Origin: Prevotellaceae bacterium
GTDB lineage: Bacteria; Bacteroidota; Bacteroidia; Bacteroidales; UBA932
Direction of reading: 5' to 3'
NCBI GenBank assembly: GCA_031279735.1
Contig: JAITHX010000197.1
Span: 1-5,430 of the forward strand
DNA: 5,430 nucleotides
The position numbers and the translations under genes are program-made. Positions 1 through 5,430 of this stretch are shown here, piece by piece (the first letter of the stretch is position 1; each line of letters opens with the position of its first letter). Under the pieces are notes generated by a model that had not been told where the DNA came from, did not search any database, and was given only the letters and a program-made list of their open reading frames with translations.

Positions 1-193
1 TGACTTTCGTCAGAATGACAGAGAGCGTCATTGCGGTACTGAATCAAGTTCAGCATTCCCGCAATCTACCATAAAACCATTGTTCTAATGAGATTCTGAC
101 TTTCGTCAGAATGACAGAGAGCGTCATTGCGGGCTTGACCCGCAATCTCCCACAATGCCATTGTTCTAATGAGATTCTGACTTTCGTCAGAAT
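1..193. repeat. Tandem array of a composite palindromic intergenic repeat (two units plus a partial third)
   Basis: Units begin at 1, 97 and 178, giving periods of 96 and 81 bp. Positions 1-36 are repeated exactly at 97-132, and 77-112 are repeated exactly at 158-193. Each full unit carries two palindromes. The first is ATTCTGACTTTCGTCAGAAT (93-112 and 174-193; partly cut off at the left edge in unit 1), with 8-bp arms and a 4-nt loop. The second is ATTGCGGG / CCCGCAAT (126-146 in unit 2). In unit 1 the second palindrome (30-65) has an apex 15 nt longer, containing an extra CTGAA/TTCAG stem; this accounts exactly for the difference in period. The third unit breaks off after its first palindrome. 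No ORF is supported here. This looks like a REP/MITE-type dispersed repeat, and the array probably continues past the left edge. Confidence 0.9.
174..193 (-). other. Stem-loop with GAAA tetraloop downstream of alaS
   Basis: In the alaS transcript (minus strand) this reads ATTCTGAC-GAAA-GTCAGAAT, an 8-bp perfect stem closed by a C-G pair around a GAAA loop of the stable GNRA class. It is the first strong hairpin after the alaS stop codon, 46 nt beyond it. No U-tract follows, so it is not a classical intrinsic terminator. It could be an RNA 3'-end stabiliser or only part of the dispersed repeat. Its presence as a repeated module favours the second reading. Confidence 0.5.
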
Positions 194-239
194 CAGCGAT
201 TCTTAGAGATACCCTTATTTATTTCACGCCCCTAAACTT

Positions 240-2855
240 CTATTCTATTAAGGCTACAATTTCGTTTACGGCAATCGTCAAGCCGTCGCTGTTTTTGCCT
301 CCGGCGGTTGCGAAATGCGCCTGTCCGCCTCCGCCACCCTGAATATGACGTGCCGCCGAGCGTATTATCTGCGAGGCGTTCATGCCCTGTGCCACCAAAT
401 CGTCGCTCAGAGCAAGAGTCAGCGAGGGTTTGTTTTCGGCGTCGGTTCCGGCGACAAAGAAAAATCGTTCGGGAAATTCGCCTCTCAACTGCAAAGCAAT
501 GTCCTTCATTACTTCGGCATGATAAAAGCCGCGAATCACAAAGACATTTATGCCGTTGATTTCGCGTTTGTGTTCAATGAATTTCTTCTTTAATTCGACC
601 GTCTTTTCTCTTCTGAAATTTTCCACTGTCCTGCGCAGTTCGACGTCTTCATCTATCAGTTTTTTCAGCGCCTGGCTCAGGTTTGGCGCGTTGTTGAACA
701 TGGCGCGTATTTCCTTTATTGTGTCCTGAATGTGATAAACAAACTGTTCGCAGGTTTCGGCGGTAATTGCTTCGATGCGACGAATACCTGCGGCAATGGA
801 ACTTTCCGACACGATGCGGAACGAACCGATACGTCCTGTGGATGAAATATGCGTGCCGCCGCACAGTTCCACCGAACTGCCAAAACGTATCACGCGCACT
901 TTGTCGCCGTATTTTTCGCCGAACAGCGCCATCGCTCCCATCTCTCTTGCTTCATCTATCGGCACGTCGCGATGTTCGTCAAGAGATATGTTTGCGCGGA
1001 TTCGGGCATTGACGCGCATCTCTATCCTGCGTATTTCCTCGTCGGACAGTTTCTGAAAATGTGAGAAATCGAAACGCAACACGTCGGGAGATACGTATGA
1101 ACCTTTCTGTTCGACGTGAGTTCCGAGAATTTCGCGTAATGCCTCGTGCATAAGGTGAGTGGCGGTGTGGTTACATTCGGTGGCGATGCGTTTTTCGAGG
1201 TCAACTTCGGCGCGAAATGTACCGCTCAAATCTGAGGGCAGTTTGTCGGTCAAATGTACCGACAGATTATTTTCCTTTTTTACATCGAATATTTTGATGG
1301 TTTCGCCGGCTGCGTTTGTCAGTTTGCCTTTGTCGCCAACCTGTCCGCCCATTTCGGCGTAGAAAGGCGTCTGTTCAAGCACTATTTGATAAAACTCCTT
1401 CGCCTTTTGCTTCACTTGCCGGTAACGTAAAATGCGGGTATCGCACTCGGTGAAATCGTATCCGACGAAAGCCGTTTCGCCTTCGGCAAGCGTTGTCCAG
1501 TCGCCGGTTTCCTGTGCTCCGGCATTGCGTGCACGTTCCTTTTGTTTTTGCATCTCGGCGTCGAAAGCCGGCTTGTCCATCGTCATGCTGTTTTCACGGA
1601 GAATGAGTTCTGTCAGGTCGGGCGGGAAACCGTAAGTATCGTAGAGAATGAAAGCGTCCGTGCCGCTGACGAGGGTTGTGCCTTTCGCTCTGTTGTCGTC
1701 GCAGAGTTTGTCCAACATCCGTATGCCTGTGCCAAGCGTGCGCAGGAAGGACGATTCTTCTTCGCTGATGACCTTTTCGATAAGTTGTTTCTGGCGGACG
1801 AGTTCGGGGAAAGCCTCGCCCATCTCGACTGTCAGTACGTTTACTAATTTGCAGATGAACGGTTCGTTGAATCCGAGAAAAGTGTATCCGTAACGTACTG
1901 CACGTCGCAGAATACGGCGTATGACGTAGCCTGCTTTCACGTTTGAAGGCAGCTGTCCGTCGGCGATTGAGAAACTTAACGCCCGCAGATGGTCGGCGAC
2001 AACTCGCATGGCAATGTCGGAGTCGGGATTTTCGCCGTACTGTTTGCCGGAAAGTTTTGCTATTTCGGCAATTATCGGTTGAAAGACGTCGGTATCGTAA
2101 TTGCTTTTTTTGCCCTGCAACGCCATGCACAGACGCTCGAAACCCATGCCGGTATCGACATGTTTGGCAGGCAGGGCTTCCAGAGCGCCGTCGGCTTTGC
2201 GGTTGAACTGCATGAACACCAGATTCCATATTTCTATCACCAATGGATTGCTGCTGTTCACCAGCGAAGAGCCGGCGATTTTTGTTCTTTCGTCGTCGTC
2301 GCGCAGGTCGATATGTATTTCGCTGCAAGGACCACAGGGACCGACGTCGCCCATTTCCCAGAAGTTGTCTTTTTTATTGCCGAACAGGATATGGTCTTCG
2401 GGCAAATACTGTTTCCAGTACGAGAGAGCTTCGTCGTCGCGAGGCGTTCCGTCTTCGGCAGAGCCTTCAAAGACTGTTGCGTAGAGACGGTCTGCCGGCA
2501 ATCCGTAAACCGTGTGCAGCAGTTCCCACGCCCATTCGATGGCTTCCTTCTTAAAATAGTTGCCGAACGACCAGTTTCCCAGCATCTCGAACATGGTGTG
2601 ATGATAGGTATCGCGTCCGACTTCTTCCAAATCATTATGCTTTCCTGATACGCGCAGACATTTTTGCGTATCGGCAATACGTGCGGCTTTGGCAGTTTCG
2701 TTTCCGAGAAAGATGTCCTTGAAAGGATTCATTCCGGCGTTTGTGAACATAAGCGTAGGGTCGTTCTTGATGACCATAGGCGCAGAAGGGACAATCTCAT
2801 GTCCCTTGCTGCGGAAAAATTCAAAAAATGTAGTTCGTACTTGATGTGAATTCAT
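240..2855 (-). CDS. alaS: Alanyl-tRNA synthetase (AlaRS), full length
   Basis: Cytosolic class II aminoacyl-tRNA synthetase that charges tRNA(Ala) with alanine using ATP and clears mischarged Ser/Gly-tRNA(Ala). The protein has 871 residues, essentially the usual bacterial length (E. coli 876). The catalytic domain (about 1-250) opens with [12 protein letters not shown], followed by [23 protein letters not shown] (88-98) and VDTGMGFER (233-241). A helical tRNA-recognition region runs to about 460. The editing domain (about 550-715) keeps all four expected zinc ligands: H563 and H567 in HTATH, and C665 and H669 in CGGTH. A coiled-coil-like stretch (about 735-765) leads into the C-Ala domain with its glycine-rich motif [15 protein letters not shown] (839-853). 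The ATG at 2855 fits the family N-terminus. I see no Shine-Dalgarno sequence, as is common in Bacteroidota. The gene starts 138 nt after the beta-helix lipoprotein stop. No frameshift or missing key residue was seen. Confidence 0.98.
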   Translation of the reverse strand: MNSHQVRTTFFEFFRSKGHEIVPSAPMVIKNDPTLMFTNAGMNPFKDIFLGNETAKAARIADTQKCLRVSGKHNDLEEVGRDTYHHTMFEMLGNWSFGNYFKKEAIEWAWELLHTVYGLPADRLYATVFEGSAEDGTPRDDEALSYWKQYLPEDHILFGNKKDNFWEMGDVGPCGPCSEIHIDLRDDDERTKIAGSSLVNSSNPLVIEIWNLVFMQFNRKADGALEALPAKHVDTGMGFERLCMALQGKKSNYDTDVFQPIIAEIAKLSGKQYGENPDSDIAMRVVADHLRALSFSIADGQLPSNVKAGYVIRRILRRAVRYGYTFLGFNEPFICKLVNVLTVEMGEAFPELVRQKQLIEKVISEEESSFLRTLGTGIRMLDKLCDDNRAKGTTLVSGTDAFILYDTYGFPPDLTELILRENSMTMDKPAFDAEMQKQKERARNAGAQETGDWTTLAEGETAFVGYDFTECDTRILRYRQVKQKAKEFYQIVLEQTPFYAEMGGQVGDKGKLTNAAGETIKIFDVKKENNLSVHLTDKLPSDLSGTFRAEVDLEKRIATECNHTATHLMHEALREILGTHVEQKGSYVSPDVLRFDFSHFQKLSDEEIRRIEMRVNARIRANISLDEHRDVPIDEAREMGAMALFGEKYGDKVRVIRFGSSVELCGGTHISSTGRIGSFRIVSESSIAAGIRRIEAITAETCEQFVYHIQDTIKEIRAMFNNAPNLSQALKKLIDEDVELRRTVENFRREKTVELKKKFIEHKREINGINVFVIRGFYHAEVMKDIALQLRGEFPERFFFVAGTDAENKPSLTLALSDDLVAQGMNASQIIRSAARHIQGGGGGQAHFATAGGKNSDGLTIAVNEIVALIE

Positions 2856-2993
2856 TGTGAGTTATGGAATATTTTAATTCTGTTTCTGTTTTCAAAACTG
2901 TTTCAATTGTATTTAATAATGATACGACATCTTGCTTTATTGCCGGATAAACGTCTGTTTTCGGTGTTAATATCAAAGCTGCATCGGATTAAA

Positions 2994-4226
2994 TCAGAAT
3001 GTAGTCTGATACGCGCCGGGGAAGACGGGAGCGTTTTTGAGCGCAACCGTCTTCATCGGATGTCTGTACTCGGCTTTTGGTACAAGCGACACCTTTATAT
3101 CCTTGAGGTTTGCAGAGAGAAACTTGTCGATGTCGGGCGTAACGGTATTTTTCCATTTATCGTAAAGCGCTTTCGAGGGGAAAAAGTCGTTATTCAAGTC
3201 GCCCGGTGCGAAAGTTGCGTTGCCGCTTGCCTCATGGATTGGGATGTCGTCATTGATATATATGTTTTTCTGAAGAAGATTGTTGCAAACTACGACTTTG
3301 AACGAGTTTATATTGTTCATTCTGAATAAGGCGTCGTCGCTGCTGAGGCTGTTCAGTATTGTGTTATAGGCAACGTACAGTTCATTTTTCTGATGATGGT
3401 CGTGCCCTTCCATTGCATATTCAATAATTCTTCGGTTTTCGCTGTGCATCGACTGCTGGATAATGTTTCCGACCACTACTGCCTGTCCTCCCGAAGGGAT
3501 GTCGATTTCGTAGCTGGCTTGCGATGCTGCGTCGTTTTCGTCGGTGATACGGTTGTTTGTGATGATGCTTATTGCGGCGCGTGTTTTCATGAGATGTCCT
3601 TTTGCGGCGTGATGAAAATAGCTTCCCGAGACGGAGAAGTAGCCGATATATCCGACGTAGATGTTATGCGAATATCCGTTGCCGTAGCCGCCGTAACCGA
3701 ACTCGGAGTTTTCGACAAGCAGACGTATTGAAGCGAAGTTAGCGGTCAGCAGCCCCATTTCGCAGTGCAGAAAGTGGCAGTTGACCACTGTCAGATTTCC
3801 GTTGGTAAGCCTGATTCCGGCGCCGTTCTGGTCGGGGACTTTGGCATTTTTGAATGTTATGCCTTCGACACGGACACGTCCTCCGTCTATTTCCCATATT
3901 CCCTTTCCGTCGTAGTGTTTACCGTCGGCGTCGAGAATCACTTCCCCTCCAACGGCACGAATCAGCAGTTCGTTTTGCGTCCATTTTGCAACGTCGCCCT
4001 TGTATGTACCTGCGTCTATTTCGACCAGAGTGCTGTCCTTAGCGGCGGCGGCAGCTTCGCTGATGGTTTTGAACTGCTTGTTGGCGCCGACTTTCAATGT
4101 TGTCCTGTATTCGATTTTGGCTTCATCGTCTGTTGTTTCTTCGTCTTCATCTGCTTTTCCCTTGTTGCAGGCAGTTGTGAGAAGAAGTAAAAATGTTACG
4201 GGTAACATAAGGACGAATCTGCGCAT
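2994..4226 (-). CDS. Predicted surface lipoprotein with right-handed parallel beta-helix (pectin-lyase-like) domain
   Basis: A 410-residue protein. I chose the ATG at 4226 because a typical lipoprotein signal peptide starts exactly there: MRRF, a hydrophobic core (about 4-19) and TTAC with lipidation at Cys20. The ATG at 4295 would add 23 residues that bury the signal and run into the flanking inverted repeat. Cys20 is followed by a charged, acidic linker (KADEDEE, TTDDE; 24-35), reminiscent of the Bacteroidota lipoprotein export signal that sends proteins to the outer face of the outer membrane. From about 42 the protein shows beta-helix character: FKTISEAAAAAKDSTLVEID, then repeated short strand turns (RVRVEGITFKNA, NLTVVNCHFLHC, LLVENSEFGYG, FSVSGSYFHHAAKGH, ISIITNNRI, VVVGNII, LYVAYNTILN, VVVCNNLL), and a GAYQ tail common in such proteins. 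SHNIYVG (186-192), GHLMKTRA (210-217) and ASYEIDIPSGG (237-247) resemble an uncharacterised beta-helix family I recall from many bacteria. A carbohydrate lyase, epimerase or binding role is possible, but no catalytic triad can be named. Confidence 0.85.
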   Translation of the reverse strand: MRRFVLMLPVTFLLLLTTACNKGKADEDEETTDDEAKIEYRTTLKVGANKQFKTISEAAAAAKDSTLVEIDAGTYKGDVAKWTQNELLIRAVGGEVILDADGKHYDGKGIWEIDGGRVRVEGITFKNAKVPDQNGAGIRLTNGNLTVVNCHFLHCEMGLLTANFASIRLLVENSEFGYGGYGNGYSHNIYVGYIGYFSVSGSYFHHAAKGHLMKTRAAISIITNNRITDENDAASQASYEIDIPSGGQAVVVGNIIQQSMHSENRRIIEYAMEGHDHHQKNELYVAYNTILNSLSSDDALFRMNNINSFKVVVCNNLLQKNIYINDDIPIHEASGNATFAPGDLNNDFFPSKALYDKWKNTVTPDIDKFLSANLKDIKVSLVPKAEYRHPMKTVALKNAPVFPGAYQTTF

Positions 4227-4290
4227 GTTAAATATACGTTGCAATACAGGGCTGTTCAACGAATCAGTAAAATGTACCATAACTTTTATC

Positions 4291-4510
4291 TCCATTAGAG
4301 TTTATGTGGATTTGTTTTCACTCACCGGAATAATCCGGCAGGGACTGTCTTAACAGTACGTCATTGCGGGCTTGACCCGCAATCCACTGAAAACGCAATT
4401 TAATTATCTGTAGATTGCGGGTCAAGCCCGCAATGACATCCTCTCATTTAGCACTTTTAAGACAGCTCCTCAGACGATGAAAAACAAATCTACATAAACT
4501 CCATTGGACT
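4291..4510. repeat. Nested inverted-repeat element, MITE-like
   Basis: Three inverted pairs sit concentrically. The outer pair is 4298-4318 with 4481-4501, 21 bp each with one mismatch (GAGTTTATGT-R-GATTTGTTTT). The middle pair is built on CTGTCTTAA at 4345-4353 and its complement at 4457-4465, and extends imperfectly to about 19 bp (15 matches). The inner pair is 4360-4384 with 4413-4437, 25 bp, perfect. The spacers between the shells differ in length on the two sides and are not complementary. The left arm also holds a small hairpin, CCGGA-ATAA-TCCGG (4325-4338). There is no ORF inside. The middle repeat resembles insertion-sequence ends with a CTGTCT core, so a non-autonomous MITE is plausible. 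No clear target-site duplication is visible. Confidence 0.75.
4360..4437. repeat. Perfect 25-bp inverted pair of the dispersed hairpin repeat
   Basis: Positions 4360-4384 and 4413-4437 are exact reverse complements separated by 28 nt. Each arm is itself a hairpin, ATTGCGGG / CCCGCAAT around a 5-nt loop. Including one more base, 4359-4384 is identical over 26 bp to 122-147 in the left-hand array, so the same repeat occurs three times in the window, in both orientations. Confidence 0.9.
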
Positions 4511-4653
4511 TCTGAATATTTAATTTTAACATTTTTATTTCTGCGTGGAGTCGAAGTCCGTTAAAACTCCTGCAAAAACGGGTTGATTTTTTGTAAATAA
4601 TAGAATGAAAATCGTCTGCAAAAATAGATTAAATTTTTGAAAATCGAACATTG

Positions 4654-4690
4654 AAAACAAAAAAATGGAGAATTGATTAAACTCTCCATT
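4654..4690 (-). terminator. Rho-independent terminator of the DUF6261-like gene
   Basis: Read on the minus strand, AATGGAGA (4690-4683) pairs perfectly with TCTCCATT (4671-4664) across an 11-nt loop. A U-rich tract follows directly, TTTTTGTTTT (4663-4654). The stem begins 30 nt past the stop codon of the upstream gene at 4721, the expected place. The 8-bp stem has only three G-C pairs, so strength is moderate. On the plus strand no T-tract follows the stem, so it should act in one direction only. Confidence 0.85.
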
Positions 4691-4702
4691 CATCTTAACC
4701 GC

Positions 4703-4730
4703 ATTTTCAATTTTCAATTTTCAATTTTCA
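4703..4730. repeat. Four perfect copies of the 7-bp unit ATTTTCA across a stop codon
   Basis: ATTTTCA occurs four times in a row at 4703-4709, 4710-4716, 4717-4723 and 4724-4730. On the coding (minus) strand the unit is TGAAAAT. It encodes the last residues and the TGA stop (4723-4721) of the DUF6261-like gene, then runs into the 3' untranslated region. Because the stop forms at the first unit junction, changes in copy number above two would leave the protein end unchanged. Confidence 0.9.
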
Positions 4731-5430
4731 ACTGGTTTCTGTTTTGCTCTCATTCCTGCCTGCTGAGCAAGGATATTCTTGTATCGTTCCGAGATGACAT
4801 TCAGAGCGGTAATGAAAGCGATATAATCCGTTTCGCCGTTCACCAGCACAAGAGCGTCCAACTGATTCAGCAGGTGACGGAACGCGGAATCGGTAGCTTT
4901 TCGCGTAGTCTTCATTCGGAGAGCAGTACGAGCCGCAAGTTCGTTGTAGCGGTTATACATCAAAGTCTTGAACTCGTTGTTCTCAATCTCGAGCTGGTCT
5001 ACCCATTCCGTCAGTCCCAGCGCCGTAACATCCTGCACATGCCCGTCGAGACGCAGTTCGCGCAGCAGGTCGTCGATAGCGGCGGTTTCGGCGTCGATAG
5101 TATGTGCCGCGATATTGCCGTAATGAGCAAGAATATTGTTCACTCTCTCGCCAGCCTCGCGCTTTTCCTTATTGAAATGATTGGTGAAAGCCTTCACCGC
5201 ATCCGAAAAGCCGCGAAAAGTCTTGTCGCGCACCAGATCGTACTCCTTGATTTCATCCGTAAATTCGCTTTTCAGGATGATGTCGAGAGCTGCAATTTCG
5301 TCGTCATACGCCGCCTTGTATGGGTCATACTGCGGCACAATCCCCTGCGAAGCCGGAGAATAGACGGTAAAAAGCGCAATTACATCGGTATGATACTCCG
5401 CATGAACTTCATTGCGCAACGATTCGTAAG
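4721..5430 (-). CDS. DUF6261-like helical protein, N-terminus cut off by the window edge
   Basis: About 236 residues are visible. The frame is open to the right edge, so the true start lies beyond 5430. The first possible start in the window is a TTG at 5419. The codons before it read Y-E-S, continuing into SLRNEVHAEYH, a stretch I recall as close to the N-terminus of DUF6261 proteins, so probably only about 5-15 residues are missing. The protein is soluble and almost all alpha-helical, with no signal peptide or membrane segment visible. Family-like features include YDPYKAAYDDEIAALD, VRDKTFRGF, HFNKEKREAGERV, LAHYGNIAAHTIDAE, the block around WVDQLEIENNEFKTLMYNRYNE, and a C-terminal DYIAFITALNVISERYKNILAQ. 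The function is unknown; I recall the family as largely restricted to Bacteroidales. It has its own terminator at 4654-4690, so it is probably not co-transcribed with the genes to the left. The assignment rests on remembered family character, not on a search. Confidence 0.8.
   Translation of the reverse strand, partial: YESLRNEVHAEYHTDVIALFTVYSPASQGIVPQYDPYKAAYDDEIAALDIILKSEFTDEIKEYDLVRDKTFRGFSDAVKAFTNHFNKEKREAGERVNNILAHYGNIAAHTIDAETAAIDDLLRELRLDGHVQDVTALGLTEWVDQLEIENNEFKTLMYNRYNELAARTALRMKTTRKATDSAFRHLLNQLDALVLVNGETDYIAFITALNVISERYKNILAQQAGMRAKQKPVEN

Larger units (their letters stand above)
4227..4653. other. Gene-free region between the lipoprotein start and the upstream terminator
   Basis: No convincing coding sequence is present on either strand. 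The region holds the nested inverted-repeat element at 4291-4510 and then an AT-rich stretch (about 4511-4653). The AT-rich part contains an imperfect 30-bp direct repeat, 4570-4599 and 4616-4645, both starting CTGCAAAAA. The lipoprotein promoter should lie here, because an intrinsic terminator separates it from the gene upstream. However, I find no spaced pair matching the Bacteroidota -33 TTG / -7 TAnnTTTG consensus. One exact -7 match (TATTTTTG, minus strand, 4626-4619) has no suitably spaced TTG and may be chance in AT-rich DNA. Confidence 0.6.

Noticed and set aside
1..193. CRISPR array
   Set aside because: The repeats are long, internally palindromic and nearly contiguous, without unique spacers of uniform length, and no cas gene is present.
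1594..2328. 244-residue open frame on the minus strand
   Set aside because: Out-of-frame shadow inside alaS, very rich in Arg/His/Ser, with no domain character.
1989..2648. 219-residue open frame on the plus strand
   Set aside because: It lies wholly antisense to alaS, which has all expected domains. Its translation shows no recognisable family and is the usual shadow of a long coding region.
2893..2911. Possible -7 promoter boxes for alaS (CAGTTTTG, TACAATTG on the minus strand)
   Set aside because: Each differs by one base from TAnnTTTG and neither has a TTG at the expected distance upstream. In AT-rich spacer DNA this is not enough to call a promoter.
4000..4353. 117-residue plus-strand open frame crossing the lipoprotein start
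   Set aside because: Antisense to the signal peptide and linker; its apparent hydrophobic and serine-rich runs are the complement of that coding sequence.
4535..4717. 60-residue minus-strand open frame with hydrophobic, Phe-rich content
   Set aside because: It overlaps the intrinsic terminator and part of the heptamer repeat, and its composition follows from AT-rich DNA. It shows no family likeness.

Overview
The window looks like a piece of a Bacteroidota chromosome, most likely Bacteroidales. The pointers are a DUF6261-type helical protein, which I recall mainly from Bacteroidales, a lipoprotein with an acidic stretch just after its lipidated cysteine, and gene starts without a clear Shine-Dalgarno sequence. 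All three genes lie on the minus strand, so transcription runs from the right edge to the left.

In transcription order: (1) 4721-5430, a DUF6261-like gene that enters from the right edge with its N-terminus missing, followed by a heptamer tandem repeat and a convincing intrinsic terminator (4654-4690). (2) 4227-4653, a gene-free stretch that holds a nested inverted-repeat element (about 4291-4510) resembling a MITE, with a perfect 25-bp inverted pair at its core. (3) 2994-4226, a predicted outer-membrane lipoprotein with a right-handed parallel beta-helix (pectin-lyase-like) fold and no assigned function. (4) 240-2855, a complete alanyl-tRNA synthetase gene (alaS), starting 138 nt after the lipoprotein stop codon; that spacer shows no strong promoter or terminator. 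(5) 1-239, a tandem array of palindromic repeat units containing the same 26-bp dispersed repeat as the element in (2).

The genes do not form an obvious pathway. alaS is a housekeeping translation gene, the beta-helix lipoprotein probably acts at the cell surface on or near a polysaccharide, and the DUF6261 protein has no known role. The least ordinary content is the non-coding repeat material, with the same hairpin-forming repeat on both sides of the alaS/lipoprotein block. I see no sign of a defence system, CRISPR array, tRNA, rRNA or transposase gene.
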